Origin: Syntrophus buswellii | GTDB lineage: Bacteria; Desulfobacterota; Syntrophia; Syntrophales; Syntrophaceae | Direction of reading: 5' to 3' | Assembly: GCF_046097065.1 (NCBI RefSeq) | Contig: NZ_CP175563.1 | Span: forward strand, 1,240,001-1,304,000 | DNA: 64,000 nt | The notes under the pieces: generated by a model | The model's database searches: none | What the model was told of the DNA's origin: nothing | Seen by the model: only the letters and a program-made list of their open reading frames with translations | Made by a program: the position numbers and the translations under genes | Shown here: piece by piece, positions 1 through 8,088 of the stretch | Layout: each line of letters opens with the position of its first letter | Numbering within the stretch: the stretch's first letter is position 1

Positions 1-222
1 CCCGTTGTACCCCCGGGCCATCCCCTGAACTACATGGGACCCGTCAAGATCTCCCTTTCCCATCGGACGAGGAAAGGGGCCATCTACCGCATCCACGGCA
101 ACAACAATCCGGGGCGTGTCGGCCGGCGGGTGACGGGGGGATGCTTTGTCATGTACAATGACGATGTGCGGGAACTGGCCAGGACGATCTCCGTTGGGAC
201 GGAGGTCATGATCCTGCCCTGA
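1..222 (+). CDS. L,D-transpeptidase (YkuD domain), C-terminal fragment
   Basis: The reading frame is open from the first base, so the 5' part of the gene lies outside the window and only the last 73 residues are seen. They fit the end of a YkuD catalytic domain: a PPGHPLNYMG segment, then YRIHGNNNP, then VGRRVTGGCFVM, which corresponds to the family signature [ST]HGC[IV]RM with the catalytic cysteine, and finally VGTEVMIL, the usual closing strand. The histidine before Gly-Cys is replaced by glycine (TGGC), a tolerated but uncommon variant. Such enzymes make 3-3 peptidoglycan cross-links or attach lipoproteins in the periplasm. It converges with the next gene on a shared terminator. Confidence 0.8.
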   Translation, partial: PVVPPGHPLNYMGPVKISLSHRTRKGAIYRIHGNNNPGRVGRRVTGGCFVMYNDDVRELARTISVGTEVMILP

Positions 223-282
223 ACGTTCCGCTCAAAATTCGGGGGGCTCATCCGGTCGTTCTGGCGACAGCGGTAAAAACGG

Positions 283-328
283 CAAAGGCAGGATCACCGA
301 AGGAACCGGTGAGATCATCCTGCCTTTG
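283..328. terminator. Bidirectional hairpin terminator
   Basis: A perfect 12-bp inverted repeat (CAAAGGCAGGAT at 283-294, ATCCTGCCTTTG at 317-328) encloses a second small stem (CACCG 295-299 with CGGTG 307-311). It lies between two convergent genes and has short A and T runs at its edges, so it probably ends transcription from both sides. Confidence 0.7.
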
Positions 329-355
329 AACCTTGCTGTACCGCGGATTTGCCCC

Positions 356-1192
356 TTAGCCGAGAAGCCTTCTCTTTAGCCCCATGAGGCCGAGCAGCCC
401 CGAACCGAGGAGCCAGGCGGCGCCGGGAATCGGAACGGGATTCATATCCGCTTTGATTTGATCCGCATTGAGGGCGTTGTTGTAGATGTGGATATCATCC
501 AGCGTTCCCTGAAACGCGGTAAAGTTGAAGTCCGAGTTGACGCCGATGGTGAGGTTCGCGTTTCCGTTAAACAGGGTGTGGGAGTAGTTGGCGGATTCGG
601 CCAGCTGGACACCATCGAAGAAATAATGGACGACGCTGCCGTCCCAGGTGGCTGCAAGGTGATGCCATTCCTTTGCGGGAACGGTACCGACGTTGCGTCG
701 TTCGAGATCCCAGGCGTAGTTGCCCGTGTGATCAAGAAGCACACCAAACTGGTTATGGAACACGCCAAACCAGTAGGAAAGGACGCCGTTGCCTTCCTTG
801 GCGAGGATGGGTGCATCGCTGTTGGGGTTTTCAGAATAGACCCAGGCCGTGAAGGTTAAGGCGTTCGAGAGTTGGAAATCAGCAGGATTTCCCAGGTTGA
901 CGTGCGTGGAACCGGAACCGGTGACGCCGGGGAAGTAGAGGCCGAGGCCGGAGTGCCCGGTCGTCCAGGAGGTTTCTTTCCCATTGACCAGGGCGCCATT
1001 GTTGCCGCGGCCGGAAGCGTCCTGGATGATCGTGCCGGAGCCCTCTTCAAAGGCGTAACTGCCGACTAGAACCGCGTATGCGGGTGCATTGAAAGCAAGG
1101 ACCGGGAACACCGCGAAAACGGCGAAAGCGGCCATCCGGCCTTTAATCCTTTTTATCAAAGTTAATAATTCCGAGAACCTTCTTCTTTTCAT
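356..1192 (-). CDS. LamG-domain exported protein with PEP-CTERM-type sorting tail
   Basis: The 278-residue protein starts with a basic region and a hydrophobic signal segment ending in APAYA (about residues 1-40). A LamG/concanavalin-A-like lectin domain follows (about 42-245), with YAFEEGSGTIIQDASGRGNNG and WTTGHSGLGLYFPG near its start and FQGTLDDIHIYNNAL near its end, typical of the LamG_3 family. The C-terminus is a sorting signal: VPIPGAAWLLGSGLLGLMGL followed by KRR. Known families with this tail are processed by an exosortase and linked to exopolysaccharide; no exosortase is in the window. An AAGGAG site lies 8 bases before the ATG. The carbohydrate-binding surface role is inferred. 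Confidence 0.85.
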   Translation of the reverse strand: MKRRRFSELLTLIKRIKGRMAAFAVFAVFPVLAFNAPAYAVLVGSYAFEEGSGTIIQDASGRGNNGALVNGKETSWTTGHSGLGLYFPGVTGSGSTHVNLGNPADFQLSNALTFTAWVYSENPNSDAPILAKEGNGVLSYWFGVFHNQFGVLLDHTGNYAWDLERRNVGTVPAKEWHHLAATWDGSVVHYFFDGVQLAESANYSHTLFNGNANLTIGVNSDFNFTAFQGTLDDIHIYNNALNADQIKADMNPVPIPGAAWLLGSGLLGLMGLKRRLLG

Positions 1193-1686
1193 CTGACAAT
1201 CTCCTTCATCCTTGAATTGTTTTTGACGGGTTGCAAGTTGTTCCTACATGGTCTTCGACACATCACCTCCCCTTGGTCAAACGTCCTTCCAGCAGGAAGT
1301 CACCGGCGCGGACATCCGTGATTGAAAAAAAAACAGACAAGACGTTCGTCCCGGAAAAGGGCATCGTGCGTGAACCCTTCGCCGTCCTTTCCGGAAGGAA
1401 TTTTCAAATGGAAATCCTGGTATTTTCTGCCTGTAATAACGGGTTATGATAACCAGGACAATCAGGAAATCTCTCATTTTATGATTCCAATAACCTGATT
1501 GCGAACGTCCGCCTGATGTTCCAGGGGGGGGATGGTTTAGGCGATTACGGAAGAACGCCGCCCGAAGCCCGAAGAGGCCGCAGCCGCGAAGCGGACGCAG
1601 GGGATGGCCAGACGGAACAGAAGCGCGGAAGTGTTGCAGGGTCTCCGTCCGCCGACGAATTTCGTTGAAAAAAAAGCCTCGATGGA
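1193..1686. other. Intergenic region, 494 bp
   Basis: This spacer separates the LamG gene (promoter side) from the 3' end of the reductase operon. It holds the Shine-Dalgarno of the LamG gene at 1201-1206. I found no convincing gene, RNA or strong hairpin in the rest. Confidence 0.5.
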
Positions 1687-2532
1687 TCAGCCGAGAAGAT
1701 GGATGGCTTCCAGCACACGGGGGCGGGGCTCCAGGGGGAGACTGTTCTGGCGGGCCTTTTCCACGATATCCCGCCCCATGAGCGCGGCGCCGAGAGCACC
1801 GGTAATCAGAGGGTTCTCGGGGATCAGCAGTTCGCAGTCGAGATACTCCTCCAGTGCGGCGATGAGCCCCCTGTTTTTGCATCCTCCGCCGGTGAGAACG
1901 ACGGGTTTTTCCAGGCGGAGCCGGTGGGCCATTCGGCTGATGCGATCCGCAAGAGAGCGGTGTACCCCGGCCAGGAGATCGGGGACGGGGATGCCCTCGG
2001 CCAGGCCCGAGGCCACTTCCTGCTGGGCCCAGATGGTGCAGACGCTGCTGATCGTTGCCGGGGAGGTGCTCTGGAGGGAAAGATCGCCGACGGCATCCAG
2101 GGAAATGTTCATCGTGTCGGCGATGATTTCGATGAAGCGGCCGCTTCCGGCGGCGCATTTGTCGTTCATGATGAAGTGATGAGGGCGCCCCTGGCTGTCG
2201 ATCCGGATGGCCTTGCTGTCCTGGCCCCCCACGTCGATCACCGTCCGGGCCTCGGGAAAGAGAAAATGAATTCCCCGGGCATGGCAGGTGATTTCCGTGA
2301 TCTGTCGGTCGGCAAAGGGGACGTTGATGCGTCCGTAACCCGTGGCGACAACGTAGGCGATGGCCTCGAAGGCTAGGCCGGCCCGGGCGAGCGCTTCCTC
2401 CATCACTTTATTGGCCAGCCTGCGCTGTTCCGCCCCCGTCGGTCCGATGACCGAGGCGGCAATCCCCTCGCCGAGGATCACCGCCTTGGTCATGGTTGAA
2501 CCGATATCAATGCCTGCAAAGTATTCAGCCAT
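1687..2532 (-). CDS. BadF/BcrD/HgdC-family activator ATPase, BzdQ-like
   Basis: The 281-residue protein is an ASKHA-fold ATPase that hydrolyses ATP to inject low-potential electrons into 2-hydroxyacyl-CoA dehydratases or class I benzoyl-CoA reductases. Visible motifs are the phosphate-1 loop GIDIGSTMTKAVI (about 7-19), TGYGR (about 64-68), VIDVGGQDSKAIRID, the cluster-ligand region NDKCAAGSGRFIE (about 123-135) and the adenosine-binding VLTGGGCKN near 218-226. The second cluster cysteine is in SSVCTIWAQQEV. Length and motifs match BcrD/BzdQ. It is the last gene of a four-gene minus-strand operon, 18 bases after the reductase subunit. The true acyl-CoA substrate cannot be told from sequence. 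Confidence 0.85.
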   Translation of the reverse strand: MAEYFAGIDIGSTMTKAVILGEGIAASVIGPTGAEQRRLANKVMEEALARAGLAFEAIAYVVATGYGRINVPFADRQITEITCHARGIHFLFPEARTVIDVGGQDSKAIRIDSQGRPHHFIMNDKCAAGSGRFIEIIADTMNISLDAVGDLSLQSTSPATISSVCTIWAQQEVASGLAEGIPVPDLLAGVHRSLADRISRMAHRLRLEKPVVLTGGGCKNRGLIAALEEYLDCELLIPENPLITGALGAALMGRDIVEKARQNSLPLEPRPRVLEAIHLLG

Positions 2533-2550
2533 CTTTTGAAAGAAGCGGGA

Positions 2551-3954
2551 TCATGCAGCCCGATTGGCCCGGACCGATTCCAGGGTTTCAATGAAGGCGT
2601 CGATCTTGTTGCGCGTATCGATTTCAGAGTAGGACGTGATATCGATGATGTCGCTTTCCAGGATCAGGGAGGGCACCTCGCGGTTCGTCTTTTCCTTCTG
2701 CCCTGCTGTGCCGATCATCAGAACCGGGATGGGCTTGTAGATCTTCGCCAGCTGATTCAGCTGCCAGATGAGGCCCACGTGCCAGGTCCGGCAGGAAAAA
2801 GCCTGATGGACGACGATGCCGTCGATGTCGTAGTCCTCGACCCAGTTGATCAGGCGCTCCACGTCGGGCTCGGATCCGGGGCGCCTGCGGGCCTTGTCGT
2901 ACCAGAAGGTCCAGTAGCCCAGCCACCGCCAGGCGAGATGTTCCACGGGATCGTTGGTCCTGGGGAGATCCATCTCATCCAGGGGCATGACCATGCGGTA
3001 GGTGGTCTCCACGGGGAAGGACGCTCCCTTGCTGTTGAAGTAGTTGAAATCGTTCAGGGCGTACCAGGCTGGGAGTCCACCGCCCCACATCAGCCGGTAC
3101 TTTTCCTCATCGACCTCGCCTTCTCCCCCGGCGATTTTTTCTTCCAGCTCCTTTTTGAGATCGGAGAAGAAATTATAGCATTCCTGGGTGGCCATCATGA
3201 AATTCATGGGAACCATGGTGTTCATCGCGTCGCCGGTGCCCATGGGGCTGGGCTTTGCCCGGCGCAGTTCGTAGGTCTCGTGGACCAGGTTCCAGATGCG
3301 GTCGCTCAGATCCACGAGCTCACTCAGGCGGTCGTAATTCATCTTTTTCCCCGTCTGCTGTTCCAGGAAGGCGATGAGGCCGCGCAGCTCCTTGACGATG
3401 TAGCGGTGGTAATAGCCCAGAACTTCCCTGTGATCCCTGTCCCTCTGGAAGAGGGGATAGGGGAGATCCATGTTGTAGATCGGGATGTCCGGCATGAACT
3501 GCTGCGAAGCCTGATACCACTTGGACCTGGGATCGCACAGGATCTGGCCCGTTTCGATCATGAAGTCGGGCCTGGCCTGGCCGCCCCAGGGCGCGTCGGG
3601 GGGCGTCTCCCCCAGCTCCTCTCTCCACTGATCGTAGCCGATTCCGCACAGGGCGTAGGTGCACAGGGAGCGGGAGAGCCCAAGCGATTCCGCCCGCTGC
3701 AGGAAGCGTTCTGCATCACGCTTCGCTCCGCAGACGCCGGCGAAATTTTCGGTCCAGACCGGCAGGACATCCATGGCGCGGAGAATTTCCTCGTGGTGGC
3801 AGACGATGAACGTGTAAGCCAGTTTGTGGGTGCCTTCCTTCCTTGCCCGATTCGTTCCGGCGATAAATTCCTTGACCATGGGGCCGATGGAGGCGGCCGC
3901 CCTGGTTGCGGTCATTCTCTTATGCGGTTTTTTTTCTTTCTTCTCTTCCGTCAT
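2551..3954 (-). CDS. 2-hydroxyacyl-CoA dehydratase / benzoyl-CoA reductase subunit, BcrB/BzdO-like
   Basis: The 467-residue protein belongs to the HgdA/HgdB-like family, whose members bind a [4Fe-4S] cluster and the acyl-CoA. It starts with a lysine-rich segment, then AYTFIVCHHEEILRAMDVLP, the usual family opening with a cluster cysteine. LCTYALCGIG (about 111-120) and VVHQAFSCRTWHVG (near 395-408) carry the further conserved cysteines. The C-terminal PVLMIGTAGQ and LILESDII strands also fit. At about 467 residues it is close to BzdO-type subunits. It lies 30 bases after the BzdN-like gene. The protein may reduce an aromatic acyl-CoA or dehydrate a 2-hydroxyacyl-CoA; the sequence alone does not decide. 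Confidence 0.8.
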   Translation of the reverse strand: MTEEKKEKKPHKRMTATRAAASIGPMVKEFIAGTNRARKEGTHKLAYTFIVCHHEEILRAMDVLPVWTENFAGVCGAKRDAERFLQRAESLGLSRSLCTYALCGIGYDQWREELGETPPDAPWGGQARPDFMIETGQILCDPRSKWYQASQQFMPDIPIYNMDLPYPLFQRDRDHREVLGYYHRYIVKELRGLIAFLEQQTGKKMNYDRLSELVDLSDRIWNLVHETYELRRAKPSPMGTGDAMNTMVPMNFMMATQECYNFFSDLKKELEEKIAGGEGEVDEEKYRLMWGGGLPAWYALNDFNYFNSKGASFPVETTYRMVMPLDEMDLPRTNDPVEHLAWRWLGYWTFWYDKARRRPGSEPDVERLINWVEDYDIDGIVVHQAFSCRTWHVGLIWQLNQLAKIYKPIPVLMIGTAGQKEKTNREVPSLILESDIIDITSYSEIDTRNKIDAFIETLESVRANRAA

Positions 3955-3984
3955 TGTTCTGTCCTCCTTATGCCGGCAAGGCCG

Positions 3985-5145
3985 CTAGCCGATCATTTCC
4001 AGGAAAGCCTGGATGCGTGTTTTCAACTGTCCGACCGTTCCCGCTGAATAGGTGTCTTCCAGACACAGAAGCGGGATGTCGAGGGATTCGTAGTAGGCTT
4101 TTCTTGCCGGGACCTCGAAGCCGAAGGGGTCGCAGTATTTGTAAAGGTACAGGATGGCCCCGTTTACGGTAAACTCCTTTGCCCGCGCCCCGATGTCGCC
4201 GAAGCGCGCCTCTGCATCACCGGCGAAGGTTCCCGTTGTGTTTTCCCGGTAGGTCTTGGGGCAATTGAGCCGGTCCAGGTAGCGGCGCGCCAGTGAGGCC
4301 ACGGGATCGCCGTCTTCGTCGGCAAGGGGCCACAGGTCCCTCGTTCCCATGCAGGTTGTGTCAACCACCACTTCACCGCCGCTTTCGGCGACAATGTCGG
4401 CAATGGCGGAATGGTCCACACAGGCGCCGTCCAGGAGGATCCTGGGGCCTTTTTTGACCGGTGCTTCCGTCCGTCTGCCCAGTTCGGCCAGGACTTCATC
4501 AAGGAGGGCGTTGGCCTCGGCAACGGGGAGGCTCGCGCCGACGGTGAGGATTTTGTGGAGCTCCGCGGCGGAAACGATGGGGGGATCGGCCTTGCGAAAT
4601 TCGTAGAGGGCTTTGGTCTTGAGGCGGTTATCGTTATGCAGCCTGACAGCCTTCTGAAGATCCTCCGCGGTGATGGCTTTCCCTGTAAAATCCTCCAGGC
4701 TCTTCTGATAGGACCGGAGCTCTTCCTTGAAAAATTCATGGGAAGATTCCTTGACCACCGTTGGTGTATTGACAAAGTGGAAGTAGGGAAAATTCAGGGA
4801 ATAGCTCCAAACGCTGTAGCTTCTCACCATGCTGTCGCAGCCGTGGGGGATCACGATGCCGGACAGAAAGTCGTACCGGTCCTTGACGCAGAGGTCAAAG
4901 CAACTCCGGACAAAGGGGCAGACGATCGTCTCCAGAAGAGAATCCCCCCTGGTGATGGGTTCCCGGATATCCCCTCGGATTCGGAAGGGGATGCATCCGG
5001 CGGCGGTAATAAATTCCAGAGGAACAAAAGAGCAGATATAGCCGATCGCCTTTGCGCCTTCGGCGCAAAGTTCCCTGGTGCGAACGCCATAATTTCCGTA
5101 CTGTCTTTCCACCTCTGCCATGATGCTTTTTTCTTTGTCGCTCAT
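3985..5145 (-). CDS. 2-hydroxyacyl-CoA dehydratase / benzoyl-CoA reductase subunit, BcrC/BzdN-like
   Basis: The protein has 386 residues from the ATG at 5145, chosen because AGGAGGAAG stands 5-6 bases upstream; an in-frame ATG 45 bases earlier lacks a site. Family features are IGYICSFVPLEFITAAGCIPFR near the N-terminus (cluster cysteine in AAGC), ETIVCPFVRSCFD, VIPHGCDSMVR, a central GPRILLDGACVDHSAIAD and a C-terminal YLYKYCDPFGFE. These match the second catalytic subunit of class I benzoyl-CoA reductases and HgdB proteins. Together with the neighbouring gene it should form the cluster-bearing heterodimer that the two ATPases activate. The 190-base gap to the upstream gene carries a hairpin (see the 5156-5194 entry). 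Confidence 0.8.
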   Translation of the reverse strand: MSDKEKSIMAEVERQYGNYGVRTRELCAEGAKAIGYICSFVPLEFITAAGCIPFRIRGDIREPITRGDSLLETIVCPFVRSCFDLCVKDRYDFLSGIVIPHGCDSMVRSYSVWSYSLNFPYFHFVNTPTVVKESSHEFFKEELRSYQKSLEDFTGKAITAEDLQKAVRLHNDNRLKTKALYEFRKADPPIVSAAELHKILTVGASLPVAEANALLDEVLAELGRRTEAPVKKGPRILLDGACVDHSAIADIVAESGGEVVVDTTCMGTRDLWPLADEDGDPVASLARRYLDRLNCPKTYRENTTGTFAGDAEARFGDIGARAKEFTVNGAILYLYKYCDPFGFEVPARKAYYESLDIPLLCLEDTYSAGTVGQLKTRIQAFLEMIG

Positions 5146-5155
5146 GAAACTTCCT

Positions 5156-5194
5156 CCTCTTTTTTTCAAAAAGAGGCCTTGGAATTCCAAAGCC
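5156..5194 (-). promoter_or_regulatory. Overlapping hairpins in the leader of the BzdN-like gene
   Basis: A 20-base near-perfect palindrome at 5175-5194 (core TTGGAATTCCAA, one mismatched pair) is followed on the minus strand by a TCTTTTT run, the layout of an intrinsic terminator. The same T run lies in a second perfect 9-bp inverted repeat (CCTCTTTTT 5156-5164 with AAAAAGAGG 5168-5176) that shares bases with the first stem and abuts the ribosome-binding site. The two stems exclude each other. An attenuation or differential-expression role is inferred. Confidence 0.45.
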
Positions 5195-5335
5195 TGTACT
5201 TTCCTAACCGATCCCGGCCGTCTCGCTTCGGCGTTCGGCCGCGGTTGCGTTCCCGTCGCTGGAAGAAATCCTTTTGGAGCCCCCTTCTGCTGTCGCCCTT
5301 CCGAAGCCGTCCGGGATCGGAATTGTCTTTTTTTT

Positions 5336-6124
5336 TCAGGCGCCTTGGGTCAGGGATTTCTCCCGGGCCAGCAGCGCTGCGCCGAGGGCGGCTGTAAACA
5401 GGGGCTCCGGCGGGACTCGAACCGGGATCTTCAGGCTGTCCTCCAGTGCCATGATCAGCCCGGCATCGGTTGCCCCTCCGCCTGTGAGAACCAGATCCTC
5501 TTCGATTCCCACCCGCTCCGCCAGGCTGTGAATCTGGGCCGCCAGGGCCCGATGCACGCCCGCCAGGAGGTCTTCCCGGGAAACGCCTTCTGCAATCAGG
5601 GATACGGCCTCGGATTCCGAAAAGACGACGCACCCCGTGCTGAAGTCCACTTTGTTGCGGGAGTTCAAGGACAGCGGGCCGATGTCTTCGAGATTGACCC
5701 GAAGGACCTTGGCCATGATCTGCAGCAGCCGACCACTGCCTCCGGCACATTTGCCGCTGAGAATGAAGTTGTGGACATGGCCGGCACTGTCCATGCGCAG
5801 AACCTTGCTGTACAGGTCGCCGACGTCGATAACCGTTCTGGCCGAGGGAAGAAGGAAGGCTACCCCTCTGCCCTGACAGATAATATCCGGCTTTTCCTCG
5901 TCGGCAAAAAGGACCTGTTTGGCCCCATAACCTGTGGCTGTGACATGGGATATTTCCGAAGGGCTCAGCCCGGCCCCGCTCAGCAGGGCATCCCGGACCT
6001 TCTGCGCGGTGCCTCGGTAATCTCCGCCGGAAAGGCAGGAAAAGGATGCCTGAACGGATCGATCCCGCAGCAGGATTCCCTTCGCTGAAAAAGATCCGAT
6101 ATCGATTCCCAGAAAAAAGGCCAT
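5336..6124 (-). CDS. BadF/BcrA-family activator ATPase, BzdP-like, with atypical phosphate-2 motif
   Basis: This 262-residue protein is the second ASKHA ATPase of the operon and is first in transcription order. It shows GIDIGSFSAKGILL (about 6-19), VTATGYGAKQVLF (about 61-73), GKCAGGSGRLLQIM with the cluster cysteine, TGCVVFSESEAVSLI with the second cysteine, and VLTGGGATDAGL. Where the partner has DVGGQDSK, this one has DVGDLYSKVLR, so the phosphate-2 loop has lost the Gly-Gln-Asp core. That suggests a heterodimer in which this subunit has altered or no ATPase activity, as an inference. Length fits the short BzdP type, not the long Thauera BcrA. The ribosome-binding site is weak. Confidence 0.8.
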   Translation of the reverse strand: MAFFLGIDIGSFSAKGILLRDRSVQASFSCLSGGDYRGTAQKVRDALLSGAGLSPSEISHVTATGYGAKQVLFADEEKPDIICQGRGVAFLLPSARTVIDVGDLYSKVLRMDSAGHVHNFILSGKCAGGSGRLLQIMAKVLRVNLEDIGPLSLNSRNKVDFSTGCVVFSESEAVSLIAEGVSREDLLAGVHRALAAQIHSLAERVGIEEDLVLTGGGATDAGLIMALEDSLKIPVRVPPEPLFTAALGAALLAREKSLTQGA

Positions 6125-6628
6125 CGTCTTTGCCCAGGGTGATGTTATGATGTTTGTGCTGCCTGAAACGCTCTGCGGTGCTTCTTCCGAAGCAGGATCA
6201 TGGGAAAGCCGTCTTCGTTACCGGGAAATGTTATCTGGTGCACGCGCGCTGTTTGCGGCAGGCGCTTTGCTTCAGCTCTACTCTATCAGGGATCTGACGG
6301 ATCTGCCTCTGCCTTTCCTGGATAGCACAACAGGGACGTTTACCTGAGGTTCACAGGAAACGCGGATAAGGCAGTGACTTAGAACAAAGTATAGGGAGTG
6401 TCAATAGAAAAAAGGCAGACCAGCCCCTGTGAGAAAGCAGGGGAGGAGAACATCCGCCCCGGCCGTTCCCCTTCCCCTTGGATTGAAACGGGAAGGGAAG
6501 CGGCGAGATCGGGGAACGTTTCATCTGGTCATTGGGAATAATTTATTGTAGGTATTTTCCTGAACAAAAGGAGTGCATCCTGGAAAGGATGAAGCATACA
6601 GCACCGTGTAATCAGCGAGGCAAGAAAA
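6125..6628. other. Divergent intergenic region, 504 bp
   Basis: This region separates the minus-strand reductase operon from the plus-strand sirtuin gene and must contain both promoters. A TTGACA element is readable on the minus strand (complement of 6399-6404), but no good -10 box follows. Two hairpins sit at 6424-6443 and 6464-6518 (separate entry). No convincing gene is present. Confidence 0.5.
6424..6518. other. Tandem and nested hairpins upstream of the sirtuin gene
   Basis: CCCCTG (6424-6429) pairs with CAGGGG (6438-6443). TTCCCCTTCCC (6466-6476) pairs with GGGAAGGGAA (6490-6499) with one bulged base, and an alternative outer stem joins CGTTCCCC (6464-6471) to GGGGAACG (6511-6518). The inner and outer stems of the second element share bases and cannot fully coexist. 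There is no T tract. A leader-RNA or operator role is possible but unproven. Confidence 0.4.
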
Positions 6629-7426
6629 GTGAAGGACATGACGATAGAGGAGAAAATCAAGGCCGCCTCAGAAATGATCTGCAAGGCGGCAAGGATCGTC
6701 GTCTTTACGGGGGCGGGTGTAAGCACCGAATCGGGCATTCCAGATTTTCGCAGCCCGGGAGGGTTATGGGACCGGTTCGATCCCGATGACTTCACCATCC
6801 AGAAGTTTCTGCGAAGTGCAAAAACGAGGCGAAAACAGTGGAGGATCCTGATCGAAGGGGGAGCCTTCGCCGAAGCGCAGCCCAACCGCGCGCATCTGGC
6901 CGTTGCCGAACTGGAAAAGATAGGGAAGCTGCGGTGCGTCATTACCCAGAACATTGACAATCTTCATCAGAAGGCGGGAAATGCGCCGGAAAAGGTATAT
7001 GAGCTCCATGGAAACATGCGCTGGCTGAGATGCCTGAGCTGCGGCGAGAGGATTTCCGTTCCCGATATGCTCATGAAAACGGCGTTGAAAGAGATGGAGG
7101 GATTTCCCTTCTGTGAGCAGTGCCGGGGCCTGATGAAACCGGACGTGATTTTTTTTGGAGAGGCCCTTCCGGAGGAGACCCTGCGGGATGCGACTTACGA
7201 AGCATCCAACTGCGATCTGATGCTGGTCATCGGCTCATCCCTGGTGGTTTATCCGGCGGCTTTCATGCCCCGGTATGCCAAGGATGTCGGCGCCAGGCTG
7301 GTGATCATCAACAAAGAGGAGACGCCTTACGATTCAGAGGCGGACATTCTGCTCCAGGGTGCGGCCGGTGAGGTGATGACGAGAATCCTGGCGGAGGTAA
7401 AGAATCAAATCGGATTCCGGCCTTAG
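6629..7426 (+). CDS. cobB: SIR2-family NAD-dependent protein deacylase
   Basis: The 265-residue protein removes acyl groups from lysines, consuming NAD+. The NAD-binding motif FTGAGVSTESGIPDFR lies at about 25-40, TQNIDNLHQKAG with the conserved Asn/Asp near 108-119, and the catalytic histidine in YELHGN near 130. A zinc ribbon is formed by CLSCG and CEQCRG. VIGSSLVVYPA and VIINKEETPYD complete the Rossmann fold. The start is a GTG at 6629 with GAGG 8 bases upstream; an ATG at 6638 is the alternative. It converges with the regulator gene 8 bases away. Acyl preference (acetyl, succinyl or other) is not evident. Confidence 0.92.
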   Translation: MKDMTIEEKIKAASEMICKAARIVVFTGAGVSTESGIPDFRSPGGLWDRFDPDDFTIQKFLRSAKTRRKQWRILIEGGAFAEAQPNRAHLAVAELEKIGKLRCVITQNIDNLHQKAGNAPEKVYELHGNMRWLRCLSCGERISVPDMLMKTALKEMEGFPFCEQCRGLMKPDVIFFGEALPEETLRDATYEASNCDLMLVIGSSLVVYPAAFMPRYAKDVGARLVIINKEETPYDSEADILLQGAAGEVMTRILAEVKNQIGFRP

Positions 7427-7434
7427 AGGATCCT

Positions 7435-8088
7435 TCAAGAGTCCAGCGTTGTCAGACCCTCCCTGATGGCATATTTAATCAACTCGGCCACAGAGCCGGC
7501 TCCAAGTTTCTGGGCGATGCTGCGCCGGTGAGTCTCCACGGTTTTGACGCTGACACGGAGCGTCTTGGCAATCTGCTTGGCCGTCATTCCTTCTGCGAGC
7601 AGCTGGAGCAGTTCCCGCTCCCGGGCCGTCAGTTCCGCAGAGGAGACCGCCGAGGTTTTCGACGCCTTTTTGACATAATTTCTGACGACGATATCGGTAA
7701 TGGTGGGACTCAGATAGGTGTGGTTGTCCAGGACGGTATGAATGGCGCTGACGAGTTCTTCAAAGGCGCAGTCCTTTAAAAGGTAGCCTGCCGCCCCCGC
7801 TTCCAGCATGCCGACGACAAAATGGCGGTCGGTGTGCATGGACAGGGCGATGACTTTGATTCCTGGAAAGTCTGAGGTGATTTTTCTTGTGGCATCGATG
7901 CCGTTGATGTCCGGCATGGAGATGTCCATGATAATGACCTCGGGATGGAGTTCTCTGGCCAGATTGATTGCCCTTTGTCCATTTTCCGCCTCCGCGACAA
8001 CGTTCATATTCCCATGGTTTTCAATGAGGATACGCAGGCCGTCCCGGACAATCTTGTGATCGTCGGCAAGCAGAACATTGACAGACAT
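7435..8088 (-). CDS. NarL/FixJ-type response regulator
   Basis: The 217-residue protein has an N-terminal receiver domain (about 1-120) with the acidic pair ADDHK, the phospho-acceptor aspartate in VIIMDISMPDINGID and lysine in YLLKDC. A LuxR-type helix-turn-helix fills about 148-212, with LTARERELLQLLAEGMTAKQIA and VSVKTVETHR. It should be a DNA-binding transcription regulator controlled by a histidine kinase. No kinase lies next to it, so it is an orphan here. AGGAG stands 9-10 bases upstream of the ATG. Confidence 0.93.
   Translation of the reverse strand: MSVNVLLADDHKIVRDGLRILIENHGNMNVVAEAENGQRAINLARELHPEVIIMDISMPDINGIDATRKITSDFPGIKVIALSMHTDRHFVVGMLEAGAAGYLLKDCAFEELVSAIHTVLDNHTYLSPTITDIVVRNYVKKASKTSAVSSAELTARERELLQLLAEGMTAKQIAKTLRVSVKTVETHRRSIAQKLGAGSVAELIKYAIREGLTTLDS

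Noticed and set aside
2536..4047. A 503-codon plus-strand frame opposite the BzdO-like gene
   Set aside because: It is the antisense shadow of a clearly conserved protein, with no start site and no known domain.
5400..5420. tRNA-like T-arm (GGGACTCGAACCGGG-type sequence)
   Set aside because: It lies inside the coding region of the BzdP-like gene, and no acceptor stem, anticodon arm or other tRNA part surrounds it.
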